Assembly: GCF_905475465.1 (NCBI RefSeq)
Contig: NC_062255.1
Location: forward strand, 4,402,001 to 4,466,000
Length of the DNA stretch: 64,000 nucleotides
DNA from: Pieris napi
Lineage: Eukaryota; Arthropoda; Insecta; Lepidoptera; Pieridae
Direction of reading: 5' to 3'
In this document: piece after piece, positions 13,801 to 23,494 of the stretch
Layout: each line of letters opens with the position of its first letter
Numbering within the stretch: the first letter of the stretch is position 1
Notes under the pieces: model-generated
Told to the model about the DNA's origin: nothing
Database searches by the model: none
Seen by the model: the letters and a program-made list of their open reading frames with translations, nothing else
Position numbers and translations under genes: made by a program

Positions 13801-16800
13801 TCTGATAAACAATAAACTACAAGCTCCCTCCTTATCTTCACGACATGGGTTACAGGGGGCGTTTTGAACTACGAGTTACGAACCCATAGTCGTTTGGGTC
13901 AGATTTCTTTACAGAATAGTATTTTTAGTAAAAAATAATAATAAATTGCTGTGATAGTTTTTCTCATAAATTAATTTCTTTGAGACAATCGTTGTATTCA
14001 TTTCCGTATGACTATGAAAATGGATACTTTCAGGCCAAATTCTTGATGAATTTTAGATAAGTGAATCAAGTGTTATGACTTGACCTTATATAAATTTGTT
14101 TTACTAGTATTGAATGCCAATTCAGCGTCACACTTCGCAAAGTAAAAAAAAAATATTTTTAATAATTTCATAAGTAGCCTAAAATTATTTACTAAGCCAT
14201 TTTTTCTATTTATATCTCAATAAAATCCTTTCTCAGACTTCAAAGAATAAATTTAAAAAATTACTTGCATTAGTCCAGCCGTCTTCGAGTTCGAGCTTAG
14301 CAACATATTTTGGGATTAATCTTTATTTATATAGATTAAGATCACGAACCAATATTAGAAAAAAAATATTTTTTAGCATTTTGAACAAATTTGTTTAGCA
14401 TGTTTTGTATTGCTTTATTATAATACCTCAACAATAAAGTCACGGAGTTATTTTCGTCCAAATGTCTTACCATTAAAATTCTTAATTTCAATATTCAATG
14501 GAGCCTTTAGAGATTTTATCAATAATTAATTAGATCACGATATCGGTTTACGCCTACATTTTCTTTGTGGCTATAGGCAGTACAGATTAATTAACTTCAC
14601 GATTTTTATATTAGAAGTAATGTTTTGTGGAATGGAATTTTCGGAATCACTCAACCGAAATTCTTCTCTTTTCTCACTAGTTAAGGGTATTATCCCTGTG
14701 TGATTAACGAATATTATAAAGATATATATCAAAAACCACTGACCCTTTTAAAAATTCTTTCACCTTTAGAATACTACATTGTTCCTGAGTAAAAAAGGCT
14801 ATATTAATTCCAAAATATAAAAAATTCAGCCTCGAAAATCGGAGACAACTACTTAATTATGAATTTTATTTAAGACTTCACTAATTGCTCTGTAACTTGA
14901 AATAGCGATAGTGATTCCGAATATTTAGTTTTTGTACCGCTACGGAAATTCCGTGTTATCTTGATCTATCTATCTCGTTGTCTATTCAATAGTCACACAA
15001 TGCCTGTTTCAATATGCACTTTTTTTGGGAATCAATTTTACACGAAGTTACATAGTTTATTTATTAATATTTGCTAAACTAATTATTTTTATTTTATATA
15101 GCTTATTTTTTAATAATTTGATAACACGATGTTGATACTTTAAGTAACCGGTAAGCTGAAATTTTGCTCACTAAGTGAATTTTATTCTTTGACAATAATC
15201 TTTGAACCGAAATCGGGATAGGTATCGCGCAGAGGAGCCAGTACTAGCCTAATTTTCCTCTTGTATACATTGTTTCTGTACAGCGCATTAAAATCTACAT
15301 ATATTTTAAACAGTTTGATGAAAGAAGACAGAAAATTAGCGGCGTACACCCGCTTGAGCGATTGGTTTGACCGTCCCATTATGTTGGAAGTTTCGAATTT
15401 CTTCGATGAACTCACTATGGGCTTCACTGCCCAACCACAATCGGCGAGTGACCAGTTCTGGGATAGCGAAACGATAAATTATCTATTCCGGTAAGTGATA
15501 TACTTCTTCAGTTAAGGCCCTATCCCAGCACGAATTGCTGTGTCAGTGTCTCGGGGTGGACTGCGGTGCGCAGAGAGACGCGTCGCGTCGGCCCGTAATA
15601 ACAATTAGTTATGTAAAACATTAAATTAATGTAATTTTATCATTTTTTTTTCTGAAATGGATTCATTTTATGACGAAAATGTATATGGAACATAATTTTG
15701 AAATTTACACGATATATTTAATCGCAAGCCAAGTAGCTTGCGATTAAATATATCGTGTAAATTTCAAAATTATGTTCCATATACATTTTCGTCATAAAAT
15801 GAATTCAAAGTGTTAAAAATTGGCTATGTTTGGATTTTTTTTCTATCGAGCGAAGTTATTTAAATCGTGTATCGATCTTTCAAAATGGATACATAAACTA
15901 CTCAACTCTACCATATATTTTTTCCATTCGCCCTACTTCAAGAAACGATGACGAAAAATGGAAAGAAACAATGTACTTTTTTGGAGTTTAGAGATAGGAT
16001 AGGTCCTTAAGTTACAGAAGCAAACTTAATTCGAAGTTTTAATAGATTTCTCGTTCACGAACACCTTAAATTCGACTTATTTCAGGTTTCCTAAGTTTTC
16101 TTCTTTGTTTTAACAAAATTAATGCATTGCCAGGCTTTCAAGAACTTAAAGGTAAAAGTCGTTTACTTTTAAGTAAGTTTACCGACACAACAAAGCTCTT
16201 ATTCACTTTTAATTAAGTAGTATTGTTTATTAGTTTTAATTATTATGAGCGGCCCATAGTGTATAATTTTTTAATGAAGATAAATTTATTGAAATAAGTT
16301 CGAATGGCGGCATGTGTAACTAGAATGAAGAGAAATGAGCCAGATCATTTCTTTAAATGAATACTTATTAATGTTTTACAGTAGTGAAATAAAAATAAAA
16401 ACTCAAAACTAATAAAACCTATTTTAATATTTAAAAATTGTGACCACTCAACCTCTGGAGCTTTGCCTCAGATATCTGCCCTGCGATTCTGTAACTCACT
16501 TCACGAACTCACACAGCGGTTTTCGCATCGGCGGTCTCTCTCAAATCAGTCGTGAAGCAGTAATTTTATGATTTGGGATTCTGATAAACAATAAAGTACA
16601 AGCTCCCACCTCCCAAGTCATAAAATGACTGCTTCACGACTGATTTGAGAGCGACCGCCGATGCGAAAACCGCTCTGTGAGTTCGTGAAGTGAGTTACAG
16701 AATCGCAGGGCTGTAGCTGTTTCGTGATATTTTTTTAATAATGAATTAGGTGATCAGCCTTCTTGCGTGACTCACGTCATAGATTTTGGTTTTAAGTTCC

Positions 16801-19800
16801 TTTGCCGTCGACCGCGTGTTATTTGTACACATAGAAGGAAAGTTTATTGTTACCGTGATCGGAATACACGATCAGGGTTAGTATACGCACGTTCAAGCCA
16901 CTAAGCTTATCTCCTAACTCTCAACGAATATATATTTTACCTTGAATCACGCGCTTAATATTTGCGATCTTTATCACTTCTCTTCGTGATACTGATTCTA
17001 ACCTAATTCTAGACACAGCAAGGCCGTAGGAACAGACCTTCGTGCTCTGGACATCCAGCGTGGTCGTGACCATGGGTTGGGCACTTACACAGAGGCTCGT
17101 GCTATTTGTGGTCTCCCTGTTCCTAGAACCTTCGATGATATGAAGGAATACATATCAGAGGAAGTGAGTACCGAGGCTTTTTAAAATAATTATTTTTCTC
17201 TTAATTTAGTTAATTTTGTTAGTGTGTAAGAATTTAGACACTGTAAGAATACGGTAATAATAAATACATGTTTTGTGAATCATGATTTGTTAAAGCGTAA
17301 TGAATATGGAGAAGATTTTTTTTTTTAATTCGCGTAATTAAACCCTGGGCCAATAGTTGCCGATTTATAATTTAATTCAATATTATTCATTAAGTTTTTT
17401 AATCTTGATTGCAAAGAGCACATTTTTAGAATAGTTTTGGCTAACTGTTAGATTTAATGAACAGAGAATATCGAATAGCCCAATATATATTCAGTTTCAT
17501 CATAAACAGGAAATTAACTTTTCTACTTTTCAATATGGCCAAATCTATTTCAGTTTACATATAAAATACATTTTGATAGCATTCTATATAAAAAAAACGC
17601 TAAATCGGGAATATAAGTAGGGTCCATCTATAATTTTGTCATATTCTTGATTATTTAATTGTTTAAAGAAAAACGCTTTTTACCGGATTAAAGTTATGTA
17701 TTATTATAAATTTACAACTATTTGACATAATTTTAAATTTATCCGACGTTTCGCGTGCTTTACAGCGTGCGTGGTCACCGTGACCACGCACGCATAAATC
17801 TAAAATTATGTCAAATAGTTGTAAATTTATAATAATACATAACTTTAATCCGGTAAAAAGCGTTTTTCTTTAAATGTGTAATAAGAGTTATGTTAATCAA
17901 AGACAATACTATATTTAATTGTTGTTGTATACTTGTTTTATATCCTTATCGGCCAAATTGCCGGCTCTTGTCATTTCATTGAATCGCTATATAATTTACT
18001 AGCGACCCGTCCCGGCTTTGTACGGGTGCAATGCTAATACTAAATACACTGTAGAAAAACTGTGAACGTTGTATATAAAAACATAGCGCCCGCTCCGGTT
18101 TCACACGGGTATAAAATTTATAGCCTATGTCACTGAATGAAAATATGATTGAAATCGATCCAGTAGTGCTGATTTATTCATTACTGCCCGTGGACTGCCG
18201 TTAAATTTGGATAAATTTCGCCTGCGTTTGCAATGTAAGCGGAAAAAATGTAATTATTGACGACATCACCTTAGAAACCTCAAAAATAACAGTATTTCTC
18301 CACTGTTAATGGATGTTATTATACATATAAACCTTCCTCTTTAATCACTCTATCTATTTAAAAAAACCGAATCAAAATCCGTTGCGTAGTTTTAAAGATT
18401 TAAGCATACATAGGGATATAGGGACAGGGAAAGTGAGTTTGTTTTATACTATGTACCTAGTGATTAACGTTTTCTTTCCAGAATGTGGAGGTTTTAGCCG
18501 TTCTTTACAAGGATGTAAGGGATATCGATCTCGTGGTAGGAGGTTCGCTCGAAAACAACGTTCCTGGTACAGAGGCTGGGCCGACATATCTATGTCTGCT
18601 TACGGAACAGTTTTACAGGACTAGAGTGGGTGACAGGTACTTCTATGAGAACGGGGACTCGGAAATCGCTTTCACTCCAAGTAAGTAATTATAACAATTT
18701 TTTTTTTCCTTTATGGCTCTGGCACGGTTTGTGCATTAGCCAGCGTCAAGTAGGTATAAGATTTTTATAAGTCGCTGTTTTAATTATTTACAGTTTGCTA
18801 ATAATAAAAAACGAAGGAAACGAAGCGACATAACATAGATGATTGAAAACGCATTAAATTTACAACAAAATCAGTATAGTTACATAAGGGGAAAAATAAA
18901 TCAAAATTATAGTTTAATGTTATTATTTACAATAAATATACTTATAATACTATATACAAGGGAATTTAAATCTCGAAGAAGGAAAGAAATATTGGTAGGA
19001 AGGGGAACAGAGAGAGATACTAAAGAAGTATATAAGGAAGAATGGTCATATTTAGGACAAGAAAAGAAAACATGATTCAGGTCAGAATAGCTCTCGCCAC
19101 ACTCACAGGCGGTACTAGTTACGATACCAAGTTTGTACAAATGAACTGGAATATAACTATTTACTTATCAATTTCTACCTTTCGCCCGCGTCTATTTCGC
19201 GTATTTTAACAAGATTTTTACGATTTTCAACGAATTGTACAACTTTACTTTCAACAATACCATGAAAATATTAACTTAGGTACTGCCATAATTTATTTAA
19301 GGTCTGGGCCAGATTTCTATAAATATTTCGTGATCACTTGTGTTTTTATAATAGGCTAGTGGCTACTTGGGTCTAAGGTCGGTTTCCTCACGATGTTTTT
19401 CACACGGTTCACCGAGCGAGTGTTTAATGCACACATAGATAGAAAGTCCATTGGTGCACAGCTGGGGCTCTAACTTACGACCTCAGGGATGCGATTCGCA
19501 CGCTGAAGCCAATAAGCCAACTATAAACTATTTACTACACAGCTTTAAGGTTCTTATTTATGGGTTCTTCTATACGAAATTCTAGTTCTTAACGAATCTT
19601 ATATATTGTCCATACTGAAGTAAAAATTGCGCTATTCCTGAATACTGAAGAAATAAAAAAAAATCTTTATTATACACAATATACAGGATATTTAGGATAA
19701 TACTAAAAATGATATTAATTGCTATTGTGTTTTTTGAAGTTATACTTCTTTAGGCGCGTTATGAAAAATTGATGAGACTGAAATTTTACGATGCGCGCGC

Positions 19801-21614
19801 ACCGTGACACAAAATTGACAGAATGAAGTTGCCCACGGAAGATGCTACGGCATTGGACATAATTTAAAAACAACATTGCAATAATAATAGAATTTATGTT
19901 ACACTTAATGTAAGAGAATAATAATAAATATTTATTTTAAACTTTATTGACTATAATGACTCCTTTTCCAGTCTGATCATTTAATTGTAATTAATTATTT
20001 GTATGCAATCAAAAACTATTTTTAATAATGCCAAAGAAGTATAACTTCTTATGCGCGTACATAAGTATTTTTTTTAAATAATTTAAATGACAACATGCAA
20101 ATTACCGAATATGAAGCTTTCCGTCAAATGACCGAGGTTTATACGAGTATTAATAAGAAAATAAACATATGAAAACCATTTACCAAACTTTAAATGAGTT
20201 CTGAACATTTGAAACTCGCTAAGCCAGGCTTTCTAACAAAATTAAACAGACGAAAAATCAATGGTACCAAAAAGTTTTTATAACCCTTTTTTATTTGGAG
20301 AGAAATTTTTACTGTCTTCGAATCCTAACTTTATCACGAGATTTGTTTTATTACATCTGACATACGCTTTGACGTAATCTTTTTCAACAAATAAAAACAT
20401 CAGTAGTTAAAACTTACATTACCATTACCAGCGCGATAATCATTACCATACATACTTTTTTTTTTTTTGTTTTACACTCAATAAAATGGTCGCTTCGAAT
20501 TTAAGGGCTTGTAAATAGGAATAAGATGCATTTGACCCCATTTTTTTAATATAACGCGGCAAACGGGCAGACTCACCATATGCTAAATGATACTCTCATG
20601 ATACTGAGGACACTCTCATTGGCAGAAAGCTCGCAGCTGTGACCCTAAGTGGAATTGGTTCGGAAATGCCACTTTAGATTACTCATCAATGTCTAAATCC
20701 ATGTAAAAAAACTATACTAGACGAAACGAAGCGACTCCGGTGCTTATATAAACCAGTTTTGGAGCTTTGTGTAGTTTTAAGAAATAAATATTAAGAAGAA
20801 CAAAAAACATATTTAAATATACATATTTTGTAAAAAAATCTACCTGTTTTTTAAAAATATAAACATCAGGTGAGCCTCCTGCCCGTTTGCCCCAGTTCTA
20901 TTAAAAAAAAAGCTAGAAAAAAAATTACTTTTGCCCCAGTTCTATTAATATGTTTTTCGTCTATTTATCATTTTATTTATTGAATAAATTTTATAAAAGA
21001 TATGAAATACTACTTATTAAATTAAATAAACTACTGAACTAAATTACTAAATTGAGAGTTGTCAAGAAATTTGCTTTAAATTTTTATACAATTAATACGG
21101 TTAAAGTATGATTAATCCACGTGAGACAGAAGGCTGATCACATATTTGTATATAAAACACAACACGTGTAGAAACGTGTCCCATGCCCCAACGGGGGTTA
21201 TATTTAATATACCTTTATCAAATAATCTTTCGCATCGACAGGTCAACTCCAGTCTATTCGGAAAGGAGCATCAATGGCCCGCATTTTGTGTGACAACACA
21301 AACATACAGAACATGCAACAGCAAGCATTCGAATTAATAAATGATGGGTAAGTTAGATTTAAATTTAGTTGTAAAGACGTGTTTCCAATATTTAGTTTCA
21401 TGTAAAAGCAGAATTTGTCTAAAAATTAAGAATTTAAAATGTAAAAAAAATGCATATACCTTACTAAAATATCTTAATACATATGTTTAATATTAATTAT
21501 CAAAACCTCGAATCATTTTCCTTTCGTTATAAAAGTTTTTTTTTCAGAAACCCGCTAGTGCCTTGCAATAGTCTTCCTGCAATCGACTTAAAGTTATGGA
21601 AAGAAGAAAGTTAA
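4870..21614 (+). CDS. Secreted animal haem peroxidase, gene A (13 coding exons)
   Basis: Predicted extracellular or secretory haem peroxidase (An_peroxidase family), oxidising substrates with hydrogen peroxide. Coding exons: 4870-4982, 5354-5395, 5764-5933, 8202-8378, 9585-9778, 10941-11139, 11752-11949, 12807-12957, 15314-15490, 17013-17163, 18482-18680, 21242-21347, 21548-21614. Together they make 1944 nt, 647 residues, with phases consistent throughout and TAA at 21612-21614. A signal peptide covers about residues 1-23. Visible landmarks are distal His156 in WGQFVAHDMSLT, distal Arg214 in NFVRTG, a calcium loop at about 237-243 (TAYLDLS), proximal His407 in AFRHFHTLI, and DIQRGRDHG in exon 10. 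The residue before the distal His is Ala, where many relatives have Asp. An acceptor AG just before the ATG suggests an untranslated upstream exon. ATTAAA at 21651 is a possible poly(A) signal. Exon 9 has a second in-frame acceptor at 15283. The subfamily (chorion peroxidase-like or other) is uncertain. Confidence 0.92.
5989..6240 (+). mobile_element. tRNA-derived SINE in gene A intron 3
   Basis: The head reads like a tRNA with an A box (GGTCTAGTGGTTAGTACC) and a B box (GGGTTCGATCCC). A LINE-like tail follows, containing CCGTTGCCTAGTACC and GCTAGGTCAATTGGTG-type sequence. A second copy lies in reverse at 23993-24237. It begins about 55 bases after the exon 3 donor. It is not a true tRNA: no cloverleaf 3' half closes and the tail is that of a retroposon. 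Confidence 0.8.
6919..7287 (+). mobile_element. GAAGTTATACTTC-family element, copy a
   Basis: It starts GAAGTAATACTTCTTTAGGC and ends with the inverted motif AAGAAGTATAACTTC, then ACGCGCGTACATAAG and CGCACCC plus a T run. The interior matches copies at 19734, 34650 and 59648 closely. No ORF. Superfamily unknown. Confidence 0.75.
7895..8128 (+). pseudogene. LINE ORF2 3' end fragment
   Basis: Frameshifted remains of a non-LTR reverse transcriptase C-terminus are readable as VWNQLPTEVFR, then GSLKKRAYHFLKGRQR. The 3' tail that follows (GGCCGGCAACGCAC, CATCAGGTGAGCC, then an A run) is found in Lepidoptera. The A run ends about 75 bases before gene A exon 4. A related copy lies at 21885-22055. 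Confidence 0.75.
8387..8549. mobile_element. 163-bp MITE at the exon 4 splice donor
   Basis: Inverted ends AGGCCGATTTACATTATC are flanked by TAA duplications (8384-8386 and 8550-8552), a PIF/Harbinger-like pattern. The left TAA is bases +6 to +8 of intron 4, so the element sits directly behind the GTGAG donor without destroying it. Confidence 0.85.
8711..9140. mobile_element. 430-bp MITE with CCATCCATAAAGTACGTCAC ends
   Basis: The inverted ends read GGGCCATCCATAAAGTACG and its complement, flanked by GTTAG on both sides (8706-8710 and 9141-9145). The interior repeats TGTGACGTCAC-type palindromes near both ends. The - frame open for 85 codons inside it is not a gene. Located in gene A intron 4. 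Confidence 0.8.
10330..10840 (+). repeat. Dispersed repeat, pair of 62700-63030
   Basis: Blocks are shared with 62700-63030 in the same order: CGAGTATTTTTTTAAATTTA, TTCCTTGA, GGAAGGTTTT, TGTAGCTA, AAAGGCTAAGTAAAAA, then an AAGGC-AAACG block. The element is degenerate and of unknown type. It lies in gene A intron 5. Confidence 0.5.
11302..11651 (+). mobile_element. Non-autonomous Helitron in gene A intron 6
   Basis: It starts TCTCTATATATATGAAATTC and ends GCGTCAGCTAG followed by T, the TC...CTAG/T arrangement of Helitrons. The 5' part (CTCGTGTCACAATGTTCGTT) matches the reversed copy at 46425-46733. The last base lies 100 bases before exon 7. Confidence 0.7.
12175..12515 (+). mobile_element. 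Non-autonomous Helitron in gene A intron 7
   Basis: It begins TCTTTATATATTATATAATT and ends ACGTCTGTCGGATCCTCTAG, followed by T. The GC stem before CTAG is typical of Helitron 3' ends. It contains AGATGGCGCTG, also present in the Helitron at 37729-38111. No helicase remains. Confidence 0.7.
12961..13384 (+). repeat. 9-bp minisatellite (AGTATAAGT)n split by a LINE tail
   Basis: Units of AGTATAAGT and variants run from 12961 to 13023 and resume from 13313 to 13384, separated by the LINE fragment at 13024-13312. The first unit overlaps the exon 8 splice donor GTAAGT (12958-12963), so the array starts at the exon edge. Confidence 0.85.
13024..13312 (-). mobile_element. LINE 3' untranslated tail, reversed
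   Basis: A (TTGAAT)n-type tail lies at the left end, reading AATTCAAATTCAAATTCAAA on +. The body continues with AACTGGCAATAAACTCTCCG and ends in AT-rich sequence. No coding frame remains. It sits inside the 9-bp minisatellite, so it inserted after that array formed. Confidence 0.7.
13706..13868 (+). mobile_element. CCCTGCGATTCTGTAACTCAC MITE, one-ended copy
   Basis: The left end is GCGATTCTGTAACTCAC followed by the CGGTTTTCGCA, TCAGTCGTGAAGCAGT and GATTTGGCATTCTGATAAAC blocks shared with 16478-16711. The right inverted end is missing or degraded. The 65-codon ORF over it is spurious. Confidence 0.7.
14220..14345 (+). repeat. Repeat fragment, related to 29925-30060
   Basis: Shares TCAGA-TTCAA-ATAAA, then TCCAGCCGTCTTCGAGTT, TAGCAACAT and CTTTATTTATATA with 29925-30060. 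This is the tail of a dispersed element whose class I cannot name with certainty. Gene A intron 8. Confidence 0.5.
15661..15804. repeat. 144-bp perfect hairpin
   Basis: The 68-base arms 15661-15728 and 15737-15804 are exact reverse complements with an eight-base loop CCAAGTAG. It lies in gene A intron 9, about 170 bases after the exon 9 donor. The lack of any arm mismatch implies a recent origin or gene conversion. No coding content. Confidence 0.9.
16478..16711. mobile_element. CCCTGCGATTCTGTAACTCAC MITE, full copy
   Basis: Both inverted ends are present: GCCCTGCGATTCTGTAACTC at left and its complement at right, with about 100-base arms that include GGTTTTCGCATCGGCGGTC. Other copies are at 13706, 55304 and 57597. 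Gene A intron 9. Confidence 0.85.
16740..16925 (-). mobile_element. Degenerate SINE, reversed
   Basis: Read on -, traces of the SINE seen at 40984 and 51538 appear: an AAGCCAC-type head at right and a CACG...CAGAAGGCTGATCAC-type tail at left. It is strongly diverged. Confidence 0.35.
17662..17874. repeat. 213-bp inverted repeat with GC-rich centre
   Basis: Arms of roughly 79 bases (17662-17740 and 17796-17874; ACCGGATTAAAGTTATG block) pair almost perfectly. The centre carries GTTTCGCGTGCTTTACAGCG and the palindrome GCGTGGTCACCGTGACCACGC-type core. A fold-back MITE in gene A intron 10. Confidence 0.8.
17998..18455 (+). mobile_element. AGCGACCCG-type dispersed element
   Basis: Opens ACTAGCGACCCGTCCCGGCT and closes CCGTTGCGTAGTTTTAAAGA, ACATAGGGATATAGGGACAG. 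This layout resembles a repeat common in arthropod genomes, often Helitron-linked. It stops about 25 bases before the exon 11 acceptor, so the intron's final pyrimidine tract follows the element directly. Confidence 0.6.
18907..19140 (-). pseudogene. LINE ORF2 C-terminal zinc-knuckle fragment
   Basis: The - frame encodes a 77-residue piece with a Cys-x-Cys...His...Cys pattern (ACECGES, DLNHVFFSCPKYD), followed by SLVSLSVPLPTNISFLL. This is the C-terminal knuckle typical of R1/I-type non-LTR reverse transcriptases. No upstream RT domain is present. Gene A intron 11. Confidence 0.75.
19345..19525 (-). mobile_element. SINE, reversed
   Basis: Reading -, a tRNA-like head at right (GGCTTCAGCGTGCGAATCGC, then CTGAGGTCGTAAGTTAGAGC) leads to the body with GGACTTTCT, CACTCGCTCGGTGAACCGTG and CATCGTGAGGAAACCGACCT. 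Same family as 40984 and 51538. Gene A intron 11. Confidence 0.65.
19734..20074 (+). mobile_element. GAAGTTATACTTC-family element, copy b
   Basis: Left end TTTTTGAAGTTATACTTC, then TTTAGGCGCGTTATG. Right end AAGAAGTATAACTTCTTATG, then a T run; the CGCACCC block seen in other copies is lost. The interior follows copy a closely. Gene A intron 11. Confidence 0.75.
20865..20960 (+). repeat. LINE tail scrap with local duplication
   Basis: Carries CATCAGGTGAGCCTCCTGCC and CCGTTTGCCCCAGTTCTATT, then an A run: the same kind of LINE 3' tail as at 8090. The last part, TTTGCCCCAGTTCTATTAA, is repeated at 20931-20950. Confidence 0.6.
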
Positions 21615-21884
21615 GTTAAACAAATCGTCTATTTGTAAAATATAGCGACAATTAAATCTGTTAGTAGGGTCATACTTGTTACAATTTGAAATATATATTC
21701 ACTTAAAATATACAGTATTAATTTATGTCTTTTATTTACTGTGCAACTCCTTGCTCCGTTCAATCCACCCTTACATAAGTTCTTTTAGTCGATAAATAGG
21801 CACCTCGTCTCCAATAGCGATAGCATCTTACCTAACATCAGGTGTATTAAATAATACAATTCCAATTCTTTCATTTGGAATCGC

Positions 21885-22055
21885 AATTTTGTCATAATCA
21901 TGGAACCAGTTGCCCACTGAAATATATCCGAATTAGGGTCCTTCAAGAAAACAGCGTATCAATTTTTAGGTCAAGGCCGGCAACGCACTTGCGAGCCTTC
22001 TGGCAATGTCAATATTTATCGCTTAACATCAGATTTGCCTGCTATTACATAAAAA
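21885..22055 (+). pseudogene. LINE ORF2 3' end fragment
   Basis: Same tail family as 7895-8128. WNQLPTEIYP is readable, followed after a stop by GGGTCCTTCAAGAAAA and AAGGCCGGCAACGCACTTGC. It lies about 270 bases past the gene A stop codon. The 113-codon open frame over it is chance. Confidence 0.7.
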
Positions 22056-22924
22056 ATAGTAATAAATGTGTGCATTTTGTTGTTCCTCTTCTCGCCAATA
22101 ATAATTGTATTCTAAATGATAAAATTATAAATATTTTTATTGATCTATCCATTTATCGATTAACAACTCGTTTACCTATAAAGTATTGCGAACCAAACTC
22201 CAAGAGTCCAAGATAATTAAATTACTACCTCCATCCACCATAATCTACAGTACAATCAAATTACTGTGGGTCATCGTTAAAACTACAATTTCGTTTGATT
22301 AAAACAGTAGTAGACAATAACTATTATTTTCTATTGATATTTCCGTCTGGTCAAGGAATAAAACGCTTTAAATTATTGTAATAATAATCGAGTAAGCAAT
22401 ACAAAACAGTATGGTCGTAGATCTACGCATTTGTCTCCTTGTGACCTTAACATGACCTCGGGATTCAGAAAGAAACGCTTAATAGTGATGGTGTATTGAT
22501 AGCAAGGTGCAATTAAATTGGATATGGCGCAGCCAACTGACTTAATTAGCCGTTCAATTCACAGCCTAGCCTTTTAACTAAATAGCGCCGTTTAACTAGC
22601 GGCCTGAAAGATATTTGGTCAAACAGCTAGGTAAGGGTCCCCGCACATGGGCCACCGGCCACAACCACAAAACGCCGCCACTGGCATATTTCCTGTAATT
22701 TTCATACATTTTATGGACTCGCCGCACACGGTTGGCGCCGGTGGCGGCCACACGCTACAAATCGTCGCAGCTTGCTTCTTGTGGCTCGCACCGGCCACTA
22801 AACGCCGACACAAAAAGCCGCCACACGCCACTCGCGCGATTCCGCGCCCCTCTCTCCCTTACCTCAGTTAACCTGAAGTCGGTAACGCACGCACGTAGTC
22901 TGTGTTTCATATAGGTAGATAAAT

Positions 22925-23040
22925 ATGGATATAGAATTATTTATATCAGAGATACAATCCCGTCCTGCGATTTGGGATTCAAAAAGTGATAGTTTTAGTA
23001 ATAGAGGAGAAAAAGTGAAGGCCTGGGAAGAAATCTCGTG
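22925..23040 (+). pseudogene. Truncated MADF-domain gene of Harbinger
   Basis: ATG at 22925 opens a frame reading MDIELFISEIQSRPAIWDSK and later KVKAWEEIS, the N-terminal part of a MADF (Myb/SANT-like) DNA-binding domain, the usual partner of Harbinger nucleases. The homology stops near 23040, where the frame runs into antisense transposase sequence. A deletion joint is the simplest reading. Confidence 0.75.
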
Positions 23041-23494
23041 TTACTGGCCAGCCTGTATTTTGTATATTTTCGAGTCCCACTATTTTCAAAGTGTGACGAA
23101 AATTGAAACCATCCTTTTTGTGAATAAAGTTGTGCAAAATGCAACAAGATTTGACAATTTCTTCTGAGAAATGAACAGAAGTGTTTAATAGGCGATGTAA
23201 TATTCTCCATTTGTTTGCTAGTACGTACACTCAATGCAACGTCTGGCACGGCTTAACCTATAATTGAAAACTTTTTTGTCTAAGTCCAAATATTTTCCAG
23301 AATATGGCCTCATCATATTTTCACTGAGGCCAAATGCTTCATCATGTATAGTTCAATGGTTGTCGATTACCGACCTGTCGTGGTGAGGGGATATTTAATG
23401 TCTTTCTGTGTATCCAATAACTATGGTTTCGCCTTCTACGACGACGTCTTTATATCAAAAGTAGCGCAATTAAACCTTCTTCGTCAGAGTCCAT
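22980..23494 (-). pseudogene. Internally deleted HARBI1-like transposase
   Basis: Reading -, ATG at 23494 begins MDSDEEGLIALLLI, then a stop and an Arg-rich run, as in HARBI1 N-termini. After frame breaks the C-terminal DDE nuclease region appears: AFGLSENMMRPYSGKYLD, FNYRLSRARRCIEC, then LANKWRILHRLLN and EEIVKSCCILHNFIHKKDGF. The catalytic middle region is absent, so no active nuclease can be made. Confidence 0.82.

Noticed and set aside
18382..18624. + frame reading through the exon 11 region in another phase
   Set aside because: Gene A exon 11 uses the frame beginning at 18482 and matches gene B exon 11; the other frame is a shadow.
22619..22914. Several overlapping open frames near the Harbinger left end
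   Set aside because: They arise from the GC-rich terminal repeat, where stops are rare. Only the MADF start at 22925 has recognisable content.
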